A stretch of DNA of 62,943 bases. It comes from an uncultured Lentisphaerota bacterium (GTDB taxonomy: Bacteria; Verrucomicrobiota; Kiritimatiellia; RFP12; UBA1067). The notes under the pieces were generated by a model. It searched no databases, had not been told where the DNA came from, and saw nothing but the letters and a program-made list of their open reading frames with translations. The stretch is taken from positions 1 to 62,943 of the forward strand of contig CAMKJU010000013.1 of the NCBI GenBank assembly GCA_946413265.1. The letters are read 5' to 3'. Shown here in pieces: positions 13,962 through 21,971 of the stretch. The position numbers were made by a program, and so were the translations under genes. The first letter of the stretch is position 1; each line of letters starts with the position of its first letter.

Positions 13962-15238
13962 ACGCATTGGCAGAACAGTTGAACGCAAAACTGGGACCGG
14001 TGGCCGACATGCTCTCCCCCGTCGGCCGCCGTATCTACTTCCCATACGGGGGCATTCTCGGACAGGGCGCCGAGGCGAAGACGTGCGCGATCAACGCGAC
14101 GATCGGCATGGCGTTCGAGGAGGACGGCTCCCCGCTCGTGATGGACTGCTTCGCCGGGCACACGGATCTCGACCGCAAGGCCTTCCTCTATGCCGGCAGC
14201 TTCGGCCTTTTGCCTCTCCGCGAGACGTGGAAGAAGATGCAGGTGAAGAAAACCCCCTCTCTGCGCGGAAAGCGGTATTCCCTCCCCGTCGTGACGAACG
14301 CTCTTACCCACGGCTTGCGCGTGGCGGGCGAGCTGTTCGCCGGTCCGGGCGACGAGGTGGTGGCGCCGGACCTCTACTGGGACAACTACTCGCTCATCTT
14401 CGAGGAGGTTTGCGGTGCGAAGCTTTCCACGTTCAACATGTTCCGCGCGGGCGCGTTCGACGTGGCGGCGATGAAGCGCGCGCTTCTTGCGCCCGGCGAC
14501 AAGAAGATCCTCGTCCTCAACTTCCCGAACAACCCGACGGGCTACACGGCCACGTTCGAGGACGCGAAGCGCATCGTTGCAACGGTGAAGGCCGTGGCCG
14601 CGAAGGGCAAGAAGATCGTCGTCGTGCTGGACGACGCCTACTTCGGGCTCGTCTACGAAGAGGGCGTCCATGCCGAGTCGCTGTTTGCCGAGTTCGCCGA
14701 CCTGCACCGGAACGTCCTCGCCGTCAAGCTCGACGGCACCACGAAGGAGGACTACGTGTGGGGCCTGCGCGTGGGGTTCATCTCCTTCGCCTGGAAGGGC
14801 GCGACGGACGAGCAGCTCCAGGCGCTCGCCGCGAAGGCTGCGGGCGACGTGCGCAGCGGTATCTCGAACGCGTCCTCCATCGGGCAGAACCTCGCGCTCA
14901 AGGCTTATGCGGACCCCGCCTACGCGAAGCAGAAACGCGAGAAGTACGCCGTGCTGCGGAAGCGCTACCGCATCATCCGCCGCCTCCTGAATTCCCATCC
15001 GGAATGGCAGGACCTCTTCGAGCCGATGCCGTTCAACAGCGGCTACTTCATGTGCGTGAAGCCGAAGGGCGTGGACGCCGAGGCCGTGCGCCGTCGTCTG
15101 ATCGAAAAGTACTCCACGGGCACGATCGTTCTTTCCGGACTCATCCGCCTCGCGTTCTCCACCACCTCGTGCGAGAATCTGCCCGTGCTCTTCGCGAACG
15201 TGGCCGCCGCAGTTCGTGACGTCCGGGGGCTTGCGTAA
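13958..15238 (+). CDS. Class I/II PLP-dependent aminotransferase
   Basis: The 426-residue fold-type I aminotransferase resembles the aspartate-aminotransferase group. Seen are an N-terminal AINATIGMAFEEDG segment, the LNFPNNPTGY turn, VVLDDAYFGLVY with the pyridine-contacting Asp, and LDGTTKEDYVWGLRVGF. In the last segment K263 is the likely Schiff-base lysine and the closing Arg binds the phosphate. The amino donor and product cannot be assigned; the unusual N-terminus does not match AspC closely. The ATG overlaps the radical SAM stop (ATGA) and also lies 8 nt after a strong -10 box, so it may be read both by coupling and from a leaderless transcript. The ribosomal protein L34 gene follows with its own promoter. 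Confidence 0.85.
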   Translation: MNALAEQLNAKLGPVADMLSPVGRRIYFPYGGILGQGAEAKTCAINATIGMAFEEDGSPLVMDCFAGHTDLDRKAFLYAGSFGLLPLRETWKKMQVKKTPSLRGKRYSLPVVTNALTHGLRVAGELFAGPGDEVVAPDLYWDNYSLIFEEVCGAKLSTFNMFRAGAFDVAAMKRALLAPGDKKILVLNFPNNPTGYTATFEDAKRIVATVKAVAAKGKKIVVVLDDAYFGLVYEEGVHAESLFAEFADLHRNVLAVKLDGTTKEDYVWGLRVGFISFAWKGATDEQLQALAAKAAGDVRSGISNASSIGQNLALKAYADPAYAKQKREKYAVLRKRYRIIRRLLNSHPEWQDLFEPMPFNSGYFMCVKPKGVDAEAVRRRLIEKYSTGTIVLSGLIRLAFSTTSCENLPVLFANVAAAVRDVRGLA

Positions 15239-15250
15239 CGCGCCCGCGTG

Positions 15251-15259
15251 TGATATACT
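15251..15259 (+). promoter_or_regulatory. Promoter of the rpmH-rnpA-yidD-yidC operon
   Basis: TGATATACT has TATACT at 15254-15259. A leader of about 30 nt with AAAAAAGGAACC precedes the rpmH ATG. Confidence 0.6.
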
Positions 15260-15295
15260 ATCCGCTCACTTTTCAACAAAAAAGGAACCAGAAAC

Positions 15296-15433
15296 ATGAA
15301 GATGATGTGGCAGCCCTCGAAGATTAAGCGCGCGCGGAAGATCGGTTTCCGTGCCCGCAAGGCGACCAAGGGCGGTCGTAAGGTGCTCGCAAACCGCCGT
15401 GCGAAGGGGCGCAAGCGCCTCACGCAGGTCTAA
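15296..15433 (+). CDS. rpmH: 50S ribosomal protein L34
   Basis: The 45-residue, very basic protein begins [20 protein letters not shown] and contains the family's [16 protein letters not shown]. This is a clear L34; the usual start M-K-R-T-Y-Q-P is replaced by M-K-M-M-W-Q-P. The ATG has AAAAGGAACC upstream. The gene heads the conserved bacterial series rpmH-rnpA-yidD-yidC, which often lies near the replication origin. No dnaA or DnaA-box cluster was seen here. Confidence 0.97.
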   Translation: MKMMWQPSKIKRARKIGFRARKATKGGRKVLANRRAKGRKRLTQV

Positions 15434-15448
15434 GGGACCGTTACGTGC

Positions 15449-15772
15449 ATGTCCACGCGGCTCCCCGGCAAGAAGTACAAGAGCGTCTTCGACCGGGGGC
15501 GCCCGCTTCGCGGGCGTATCATGACCGCGTGGGTCCTGCGTTCGGAGGACGCCGGCCGACAAGCCGGCGTCGTCGTTTCCAAGAAGAGCTTCCACGACGC
15601 CGTGGACCGCAACCGCGCCAAGCGTATCCTGCGGGAGGGCTTCCGCCTTTTGGCGGACGAAATGCCGGCGGACGTCGACTGGGTCCTCGTGGGACGCGCG
15701 TCGCTCGCCGGGCGGCGGACGGCGGACGTGATGCGCGAGCTGAGGTACTTGGCGGGGAAATGCGGACGCTGA
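15449..15772 (+). CDS. rnpA: Ribonuclease P protein component
   Basis: The 107-residue basic protein pairs with the RNase P RNA to trim the 5' ends of tRNA precursors. The hallmark segment DRNRAKRILREGFRLL (about residues 50-65) and the preceding AGVVVSKKSFHDAV strand are present. The ATG lies 15 bp after the rpmH stop. Its last bases overlap the yidD start. The length is close to the usual 110-130 residues. Confidence 0.95.
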   Translation: MSTRLPGKKYKSVFDRGRPLRGRIMTAWVLRSEDAGRQAGVVVSKKSFHDAVDRNRAKRILREGFRLLADEMPADVDWVLVGRASLAGRRTADVMRELRYLAGKCGR

Positions 15773-16026
15773 TGATAGCCTGCATCCGCGCCTACCAGGT
15801 CGTGCTAAGCCCCCTGTTCCGGGGATGCTGTCGGTTCGAGCCGAGTTGCAGTAACTACGCGATCGAGGCGATCCGCGTACACGGGGCTCTGAAGGGCTTC
15901 CTGCTGGGGACGTGGCGGATTCTGCGGTGCCATCCGTTCGGGGCGCACGGGTACGATCCCGTCCCGCCGAAGGGCCGGTGGCGGAATGATTGTGAAAAAT
16001 GGCAAATGGAATGTGAGAAGACATGA
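15760..16026 (+). CDS. yidD: Membrane protein insertion efficiency factor YidD
   Basis: The 88-residue protein shows the YidD pattern: LMIACIRAYQVVLSPLF, then CRFEPSCSNYAIEAI with clustered Cys, then LGTWRILRCHPF and the closing GYDPVP. It supports YidC-mediated insertion of membrane proteins. ATG 15760 overlaps the rnpA stop; an internal ATG at 15772 is an alternative. Its stop overlaps the yidC ATG (ATGA), so the genes are translationally coupled. Confidence 0.95.
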   Translation: MRTLMIACIRAYQVVLSPLFRGCCRFEPSCSNYAIEAIRVHGALKGFLLGTWRILRCHPFGAHGYDPVPPKGRWRNDCEKWQMECEKT

Positions 16027-17831
16027 GCAAAACTGACAAACTGATCGTGGCCCTGCTGGGCCTATTGCTGGTGGGCTACGTGTGGCACTCCTTCAACCAG
16101 TCGAAGAAGGAGGCCGAGGCGCAGGCGAAGTACCAGCAGGAACTCGCCGCCTGGGAGGCGGCGCATCCTGAAGAGGCGGCGCGGGAGAAGGCCGCGGCGC
16201 AGCCGTCCGCTGCGGCACCGGCCGCCGCGCAACCTGCGACCGCGAAGCCCGCCGAACCGCCTAAGCCGCGCGCGCCTGAGGCATTCGTGACGTTGACTAA
16301 CGAACAGGCCGGGGCGCAGGCGGAATTCGTGTTCTCGACGCGTGGTGCCACGCTGAAGTCCGCCACGCTGTTCGATTTCTCCGAGAAGCCCGGTGCGCAG
16401 GGCACGGACAACCCCGCGCTCAAGCTCGACTTCTCCGCTTCGCCGGCGCTCGCGCTCTCGGGCGTGCCGGGACTCGATCCCGACGCCGACTGGACCGTGA
16501 AGGGTCAGACCCCGAACAGCGTCACGTTCGCCGCCGGACCGGTTGTGCGCACGATTACGCTGAAGGGCAACTATCAGCTCGACGTTAAGGAGACGTTCAC
16601 GGGCGTCCCCGCCGCCACGCCCACGCAACTATCGCTCGGCGTGATGTCCCGCACCTTGGCCAAGAACGGCACGCTTACGGGCGATCTGTCGATTGATTCC
16701 TTCCGCGCGACCGGCGAGAAGCCTGGCGTCGTGCACTGGGACGAGGAGGAGCCGCTGAAGGCCGACCTCGTGAGCGCGTCGGGCGGCTGCAGCTGCTCGG
16801 GCGGTACGGCGAGCGGCCAGTCTCCCGTCTCCACGCAACGCGTCGAATCTCCCTCCAAGTGGATCGCAGTGAAGAACGGCTACTTCGTGACGGCGCTCTT
16901 CAACAGCTCGGAGATGCCGTCGGGCTTCTCCGCCACGGTCACGCGCCAGACCTCTGCGAAGGCGTACGTGCCGCAGGCCCTCTCGGCCACGGCGGCGTTT
17001 TCGGCCTTGGGGACGGAGCGCAGCTACACGCTCTACGTGGGGCCGAAGAAGCAGGCGATCCTGTGGGACCTCGGCCTCCGCGACGTGATGGAATTCGGGA
17101 TGTGGCGGTGGCTGTGCTACGGGATGGTGTGGGTGCTGAACCTCTTCTACGCGCTGATCCCGAACTACGGCGTGGCGATCATCCTGCTCACGATCCTCGT
17201 GCGCATCCTCTTCTGGCCGCTCACGCACAAGTCCACGATCGGCATGAGGAAGATGCAGGAAATCCAGCCGCTTTTGAAGGAAATCCAGGCGAAGTACAAG
17301 GGCAATCCCCAGCGTCTCCAGCAGGAGACGTGGCAGCTCTATCGCGAGCACAAGGTGAACCCGCTCTCCAGCTGTCTGCCGATGCTCGTGCAGATACCGG
17401 TATTCTTCGCGCTCTTCGTGGTGCTGCGCGGCGCGGTCGAGCTGCGCTACGCGCCGTTCCTGTGGATCGACGACCTTTCGCAGCCGGAGGCGCTGTTTGC
17501 AAGCTGGTTCCCGTTCGGCGGCCTGAACATCCTGCCGATTCTGATGGCCGCCACGATGGCGCTCCAGAGCGCGCTCACGCCGTCCGCCGGCGACAAGAGC
17601 CAGCAGCGGATGATGATGGTGTTCATGCCGATCATGATGCTCGTCATGTTCTACAACTTCGCGAGCGCCCTGTCGCTCTACTGGACGCTGAGTCAGGTGA
17701 TGTCGATCACGCAGATGTGGTGGATCCGCAAGAAATACGGCACGTCCGCGAAGCCGTCCGGCAAGGACGGCGTGGTGGTGCCCGACGCGGTCGAGATGCC
17801 GCAGACGCGCCAGATGCGCCGCCATCCCTGA
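16023..17831 (+). CDS. yidC: Membrane protein insertase YidC
   Basis: The 602-residue protein has the Gram-negative YidC layout: N-terminal transmembrane anchor (LIVALLGLLLVGYVWHSF), an Ala/Pro-rich linker, a large periplasmic beta-sandwich, and a C-terminal insertase core. The core includes YGVAIILLTILVRILFWPLT, the hydrophilic-groove Arg in that helix, a cytoplasmic helical hairpin (GNPQRLQQETWQLYREHKVN) and SSCLPMLVQIPVFFALF. It inserts membrane proteins alone or with SecYEG. A Ser/Gly/Cys-rich loop (GGCSCSGGTASGQ, near residue 258) in the periplasmic domain is unusual. The gene ends 10 bp before aroQ. Confidence 0.95.
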   Translation: MSKTDKLIVALLGLLLVGYVWHSFNQSKKEAEAQAKYQQELAAWEAAHPEEAAREKAAAQPSAAAPAAAQPATAKPAEPPKPRAPEAFVTLTNEQAGAQAEFVFSTRGATLKSATLFDFSEKPGAQGTDNPALKLDFSASPALALSGVPGLDPDADWTVKGQTPNSVTFAAGPVVRTITLKGNYQLDVKETFTGVPAATPTQLSLGVMSRTLAKNGTLTGDLSIDSFRATGEKPGVVHWDEEEPLKADLVSASGGCSCSGGTASGQSPVSTQRVESPSKWIAVKNGYFVTALFNSSEMPSGFSATVTRQTSAKAYVPQALSATAAFSALGTERSYTLYVGPKKQAILWDLGLRDVMEFGMWRWLCYGMVWVLNLFYALIPNYGVAIILLTILVRILFWPLTHKSTIGMRKMQEIQPLLKEIQAKYKGNPQRLQQETWQLYREHKVNPLSSCLPMLVQIPVFFALFVVLRGAVELRYAPFLWIDDLSQPEALFASWFPFGGLNILPILMAATMALQSALTPSAGDKSQQRMMMVFMPIMMLVMFYNFASALSLYWTLSQVMSITQMWWIRKKYGTSAKPSGKDGVVVPDAVEMPQTRQMRRHP

Positions 17832-17841
17832 GGAGGTAGAC

Positions 17842-18267
17842 ATGGCGAAGAAGATCCTGCTCCTGAACGGACCTAACCTCGCGCTTCTCGGCACTCGCGA
17901 GCCTGAAATATACGGCACGACCACGCTGGCGGACATCGTCGCCGCCACGCGCGCGGCGGCCGAGGCGCGCGGATGGACGCTCGACGCGTTCCAGAGCGAC
18001 GTGGAAGGCGAGCTTGTGCGCGCCATCTGCCAGGCGCGCGGCGTGTACGACGGCATTGTCATCAACCCCGCGGCCTACACCCACACGAGCGTGGCCCTGC
18101 ACGACGCCATCAAGGCGAGCGGGGTGCCCACGGTGGAGGTGCACATTTCCAACGTCTACGCCCGCGAGGGTTACCGCCACGAATCGCTCACCGCGCCGTC
18201 GTGCGTCGGGCAGATCTGCGGCTTCGGGGCGAAAGGGTATCTGCTGGCGCTGGAGGCGCTCGCGTAG
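17842..18267 (+). CDS. aroQ: Type II 3-dehydroquinate dehydratase
   Basis: The 141-residue protein catalyses the third shikimate-pathway step, 3-dehydroquinate to 3-dehydroshikimate. Seen are the N-terminal LLLNGPNLALLGTREPEIYG with the catalytic Tyr, INPAAYTHTSVALHDAI, VEVHISNVYAREGYRHESLT with the catalytic His, and GQICGFGAKGYLLAL. Length and motif order are standard for the dodecameric type II enzyme. GAGGAGG-type ribosome sequence (tgaggaggtagac) precedes the ATG. It follows yidC by 10 bp and is probably co-transcribed. Confidence 0.95.
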   Translation: MAKKILLLNGPNLALLGTREPEIYGTTTLADIVAATRAAAEARGWTLDAFQSDVEGELVRAICQARGVYDGIVINPAAYTHTSVALHDAIKASGVPTVEVHISNVYAREGYRHESLTAPSCVGQICGFGAKGYLLALEALA

Positions 18268-18300
18268 CCGGCGCTTCGCGTCGGGGAAGGGAGAGGTTCC

Positions 18301-18504
18301 ATGCGTCCCGGATTCTGGCAGCTTGTAATCATCCTCGTGCTCGTGGTCATGTTCTTCGGTGGACCGCTCGGCGCGTTCATCCGCGGGATTCGCCAGAGGT
18401 CGCAGCCGCCGCCTCCGCCGCCGCGTCCGCACCCCCCGCGCGGACGCAAGGTGCGTGCCTCCGAGGACATCGTCGATGCGGAGATCATTGAACGGCGCGA
18501 CTAA
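18301..18504 (+). CDS. Small single-span membrane protein, unknown function
   Basis: The 67-residue protein has one hydrophobic helix (WQLVIILVLVVMFFGGPLGAFI) followed by a Pro/Arg-rich cytoplasmic tail with six consecutive prolines and an acidic end. The helix resembles the N-terminus of TatA-like proteins in position, but the amphipathic helix of TatA is missing, so that call is not made. GGGAGAGG lies 6-7 nt upstream. Its stop is directly followed by the ATG of the MBOAT gene without spacer, indicating translational coupling. Confidence 0.7.
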   Translation: MRPGFWQLVIILVLVVMFFGGPLGAFIRGIRQRSQPPPPPPRPHPPRGRKVRASEDIVDAEIIERRD

Positions 18505-19944
18505 ATGTTGTTCAATTCACCGGAGTTCCTGCTTTTCCTCCCGCTCGTCTTCGCGGGATACTGGTTGCTGGGGGCGCATCTCCGTCTCCAGAACCTGTTT
18601 GTGGTGGCGGCGAGCTACGTGTTCTACGGCTGGTGGGACTGGCGGTTTCTGGCTTTGATTGTCTTCACAAGCGCGTGGAGCTGGATATTTGGTCTCCTGG
18701 AGTCGAACGCTGAACCGCGTTCTGCTGCCTCGAAGGCGCGTCTTGCGCTCAGCTGCGTAATAAACCTCGGCATACTTGGCGCGTTCAAGTACTACGATTT
18801 CTTTGTCGGACAGGCGGCCGAATTGCTTCGCGCCTGCGGTTTCGAGCCGCATGTCGCGTTTCTGCAGGTGGCCCTGCCGGTGGGCGTGAGCTTCTACACA
18901 TTCCAGGCGCTCAGCTACACCATCGACGTCTACCGCAGGCAGATAGCGCCCACTCGCGACCCGATTGCCTTCTTCGCCTTCATTAGCTTCTTCCCGCAGC
19001 TCGTGGCTGGTCCGATCGAGCGCGCAACGAACCTCCTGCCTCAGTTCCTGCGTCCGCGCGCGTTCGACTACGGCGAGGCCGTGCTTGGCTGCCGCCAGAT
19101 GCTCTGGGGCTTCTTCAAGAAGTGTGTGGTGGCGGACAACTGTGCGGTGGCTGCAAACTTCCTTCTTAACGACGCTTCTCTCCACAACGGACTCGGCACA
19201 TGGCTAGGAGTTTTGCTCTTTACGTTCCAGATCTACGGCGACTTCTCCGGCTACTCGGACATCGCCATCGGATGCTCGCGCCTTTTCGGCATCCGCCTCA
19301 TGCGGAACTTCGCCTGTCCCTACTTCGCGCGCGACATCGCGGAGTTCTGGCGTCGCTGGCACATCTCGCTCACCACCTGGTTCCGCGACTACCTCTACAT
19401 TCCACTCGGAGGCAGCAGGTGTGGCGCGTGGAAGCGCGTACGCAACACCTTCGTGATTTTCCTCGTCTCAGGCCTCTGGCATGGTGCCAACTGGACATTC
19501 GTCGCCTGGGGCGCGTTCCACGCCGCGCTGTTCCTGCCGCTTCTGCTGGGCGGACGCAACCGCCGCCATCTGGACGTCGTGGCGGAGGACCGCGCGCTGC
19601 CGTCCCTGCGCGAGCTCGGCGAGATGCTGCGCACGTTCTTCTTCGCGCTTCTGGGCTGGACGCTCTTCCGCGCGCAGTCGATCGGCGAGGCTGGCCGCTG
19701 GTTCCGCGACATGGTCGATGTGCGGACGTTCGGCTCGCTGCACCATCTGCCTCGCGAGACGACAATCGCGGCGGTCGCGGTCGTCGCGCTGCTGCTCGTG
19801 GAATGGTTCAACCGTCGCGAGGCATACGGCTGCGCGCGTCTGCCGCGACTGACTTCTATGCGATGGGGCGTGTACTTCGTCCTCCTCTGGCTAGTAGTGT
19901 TCTACACGCCTGGCAGCCAGACGTTCATCTACTTCCAGTTCTGA
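18505..19944 (+). CDS. MBOAT family membrane-bound O-acyltransferase (second copy)
   Basis: The 479-residue polytopic membrane protein is a paralogue of the product of 1548-2945. Shared AlgI-type segments are EFWRRWHISLTTWFRDYLYI, PLGGSR and GLWHGANWTFVAWGAFH, with the probable catalytic His at 326. It ends in TFIYFQF, closely like the YFRF end of copy 1. It should relay acetyl groups to the exterior for a surface glycan. The ATG directly abuts the preceding stop, and an SGNH-type partner begins 10 bp after its own stop. Confidence 0.93.
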   Translation: MLFNSPEFLLFLPLVFAGYWLLGAHLRLQNLFVVAASYVFYGWWDWRFLALIVFTSAWSWIFGLLESNAEPRSAASKARLALSCVINLGILGAFKYYDFFVGQAAELLRACGFEPHVAFLQVALPVGVSFYTFQALSYTIDVYRRQIAPTRDPIAFFAFISFFPQLVAGPIERATNLLPQFLRPRAFDYGEAVLGCRQMLWGFFKKCVVADNCAVAANFLLNDASLHNGLGTWLGVLLFTFQIYGDFSGYSDIAIGCSRLFGIRLMRNFACPYFARDIAEFWRRWHISLTTWFRDYLYIPLGGSRCGAWKRVRNTFVIFLVSGLWHGANWTFVAWGAFHAALFLPLLLGGRNRRHLDVVAEDRALPSLRELGEMLRTFFFALLGWTLFRAQSIGEAGRWFRDMVDVRTFGSLHHLPRETTIAAVAVVALLLVEWFNRREAYGCARLPRLTSMRWGVYFVLLWLVVFYTPGSQTFIYFQF

Positions 19945-19954
19945 GGTGCGGACC

Positions 19955-20875
19955 ATGCGACGATTTTTGAAACGCCTTATCCTGTTCGCTGCGATTCCGG
20001 CCGTAATCGCGGTTGTGTGGACGGCGTTTGTCGTTGTCATGGAGTACCGCTCCTACGTGGGTGCGCTGACGCTCGCGGATGGCGAGACGATGGTGGTGTG
20101 CGGTGACTCGCAGACGAAGGACGCGCTCGACCCCGCCATCATTCCGGGCCTGCGCAACTTCAGCACGGCCGCCACCACGTGCGACCAGGACGCGATGCGG
20201 CTAAAGGACGTGCTGGCGGCGAATCCCGGCAAGGTCCGCCGCGTGCTGATCGACGTTTCGCCGCTCAAGATCGGCTACGACATCTCGCGTCCTGTCTCCG
20301 AGCTCAACGCCGCGCGCGTCCATACTTTCATCCACTTCTATCACTTCAAGGAGAACAGGCGTCCGCTTGGATCAGTGCTCTCGCTCTGGCGCGATGTGGT
20401 GTTCAAGCGCAAATTCAACGAGTTCCGCAAGTCGATCCTGCGCGGGAGGCGTTGGAAGAGTTCGCTCGTCGGCGGCTTCGATCCGTCAACGGGCGTGGGA
20501 TTCGTCTCGCGCAAACTGCGCAAGATGGCACGGTCGGACGCGACGGACAAGGCTGCGCGCGTCAACAATCGTCCGCCGGCCACTTCGGACTTGCCGCTGC
20601 TCGGCATTCTGGAGGAGCAGGTCAGGCTGGTCCGCGCCGCCGGCGCCGAGCCGATAATCACGACAATGCCGCTTTCGGGTCCGCTCCGCGAGGCGATAGA
20701 CCCAGTACGCCGCGCGGCGTTCACGCGGGAGGTGGAGGCGCTTGCGCGCCGCCTCGGCGTAGTTTACCTCAACTATCTGGAGTTAGACCTGCCAATCGAG
20801 TGCTGGCATGACGGAAACCACCTCAACCGCGACGGGGCAGAGGTGTTCTCGAAGCGTTTCCTACGCGATCTCTAG
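19955..20875 (+). CDS. SGNH-hydrolase-type exported protein, partner of the second MBOAT
   Basis: The 306-residue protein has an N-terminal membrane anchor (LILFAAIPAVIAVVWTAFVVV) and an SGNH-type catalytic arrangement. GDSQ lies at 50-53 (nucleophile Ser 52) and D286-G-N-H289 near the C-terminus supplies the Asp/His pair. Its place 10 bp after an MBOAT gene suggests it completes O-acetyl transfer to a polysaccharide outside the membrane. It is shorter than AlgX and differs from the first pair's partner. ATG 19955 has GAGG 8 nt upstream; GTG 19946 is less likely. Confidence 0.75.
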   Translation: MRRFLKRLILFAAIPAVIAVVWTAFVVVMEYRSYVGALTLADGETMVVCGDSQTKDALDPAIIPGLRNFSTAATTCDQDAMRLKDVLAANPGKVRRVLIDVSPLKIGYDISRPVSELNAARVHTFIHFYHFKENRRPLGSVLSLWRDVVFKRKFNEFRKSILRGRRWKSSLVGGFDPSTGVGFVSRKLRKMARSDATDKAARVNNRPPATSDLPLLGILEEQVRLVRAAGAEPIITTMPLSGPLREAIDPVRRAAFTREVEALARRLGVVYLNYLELDLPIECWHDGNHLNRDGAEVFSKRFLRDL

Positions 20876-21023
20876 ATTTTCCAATTGCGCTCCGTGCCGC
20901 GATATGGTAGTATTTTCGCGTCCAAGGCGGGATGGGCTTTGGCCGAGTGGCCAGTGCGGAAGTTCCGCCGGTACGGGGGCGTGCGCACAGGCGCATGGTC
21001 CCCACAAAATCAGGAAAGCACTA
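20876..21023 (+). other. Intergenic leader before the thioredoxin gene
   Basis: This 148-bp stretch holds a likely extended -10 (TGGTAGTAT, 20906-20914) and a GC-rich transcribed leader of about 100 nt with several short self-complementary runs (for example GGCCGAGTGGCC and GCGGAAGTTCCGC). It resembles no tRNA or riboswitch that I recognise. A structured leader is possible. Confidence 0.4.
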
Positions 21024-21971
21024 ATGAAAACGAAAATCCTTCTCGCGGCTGCGGTCGCGGCAATCGCGGGCACGGTGTCCGCCGCAACGTCCACCCCGGC
21101 AGGATGGACCGACGACTTCGAGGCCGCCAAAAAGCAGGCCGCCGCCGAAAACAAGCTTCTGCTCGTGGACTTCTCCGGCAGCGACTGGTGCGGCTGGTGC
21201 AAGAAGCTCGACAAGGAAGTGTTCGCCAAGCCCGAATTCCTTGAAGGCGCGAAGAAGGATTTCGTCCTCGTGATGGTCGACTCGCCCAGCGACAAGAAGC
21301 TCCTCTCCGAAAAGGCCGCGAAGCAGAATCCCAAGCTCGTCGAAAAGTACGAGGTCCATGGATTCCCGACCGTCCTCATTATGGACGCCGACGGCGTGGT
21401 TCTGGACAAGACCGGCTACCGCCGCGGCGGACCGGAGGAGTACTTGAAGAACCTCGCCGAAATCAAGAAGTCCTCCGCAAAGCTGATTACCCTCAAGCGC
21501 GACATCGCAGGTAAGGCCAAGGGCGACCCTGCGCGCCTCGCGAAGATCGACGCCGCGTTCGCGGACGCAGAGGAGGATACTCTCAAGAAGAACTCGGACC
21601 TCATCCAGGAACTTCTCGACAACGACCCTGACGGCAAGTACGCCGCGAAGTATCCATTCGTCAAGTACCGCATGCCGCTCGACAAGAAGCTCAGGGCAGT
21701 GTTCGCCGACCTCAACGGCCGCTTCAGGAAGAGAATGGGGGAAGTCGCCGACAAGGGTAATCGCCCCAGCCGCGAGCAAATGGAACAGGTCAGGTCTGAA
21801 ATTGACGTCTTTGCGGTCGAGTCCCTGCGCAAACTCCTGACGGAAACCACCAAGGAGCAGGCCGCCGCGCCAGAATACGCCAAGAAGGAGTACGCTTCGT
21901 TCATCAAGCGGCTTGAGTCGACCCTCAAGGGCATCGAGGGCCGCGGCAAGAAATCCGACAAGGCGAAGTAA
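21024..21971 (+). CDS. Exported thioredoxin-like protein
   Basis: The 315-residue protein has a signal peptide (TKILLAAAVAAIAGTVSAA) and a thioredoxin_7-type domain. The redox motif is W55-C56-G-W-C59, followed by VHGFPTVLIMDADG with the cis-Pro loop. The C-terminal half is Lys/Glu-rich, helical and without recognised domain. It probably acts as a periplasmic disulfide reductase or isomerase. ATG 21024 was chosen because AGGAAAG precedes it and it begins the signal peptide. Its stop overlaps the lost start codon of the decayed gene downstream (TAACG). Confidence 0.85.
   Translation: MKTKILLAAAVAAIAGTVSAATSTPAGWTDDFEAAKKQAAAENKLLLVDFSGSDWCGWCKKLDKEVFAKPEFLEGAKKDFVLVMVDSPSDKKLLSEKAAKQNPKLVEKYEVHGFPTVLIMDADGVVLDKTGYRRGGPEEYLKNLAEIKKSSAKLITLKRDIAGKAKGDPARLAKIDAAFADAEEDTLKKNSDLIQELLDNDPDGKYAAKYPFVKYRMPLDKKLRAVFADLNGRFRKRMGEVADKGNRPSREQMEQVRSEIDVFAVESLRKLLTETTKEQAAAPEYAKKEYASFIKRLESTLKGIEGRGKKSDKAK

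Noticed and set aside
13916..14998. Long minus-strand open frame opposite the aminotransferase
   Set aside because: Composition is Arg/His/Glu-rich as expected for the complement of a GC-rich gene; no ribosome site and no recognisable motif.
15494..15520. GC palindrome in rnpA (GGCGCCCGCTTCGCGGGCG) as another inserted element
   Set aside because: The encoded residues (GRPLRGRIMTAW) fit the normal RnpA sequence, so no insertion is needed.
20934..20998. Possible tRNA or structured RNA (GGCCGAGTGGCC... in the leader before the thioredoxin gene)
   Set aside because: No acceptor stem, anticodon loop or T-arm (GGTTCGAAT-like) can be drawn; only isolated short stems are visible.
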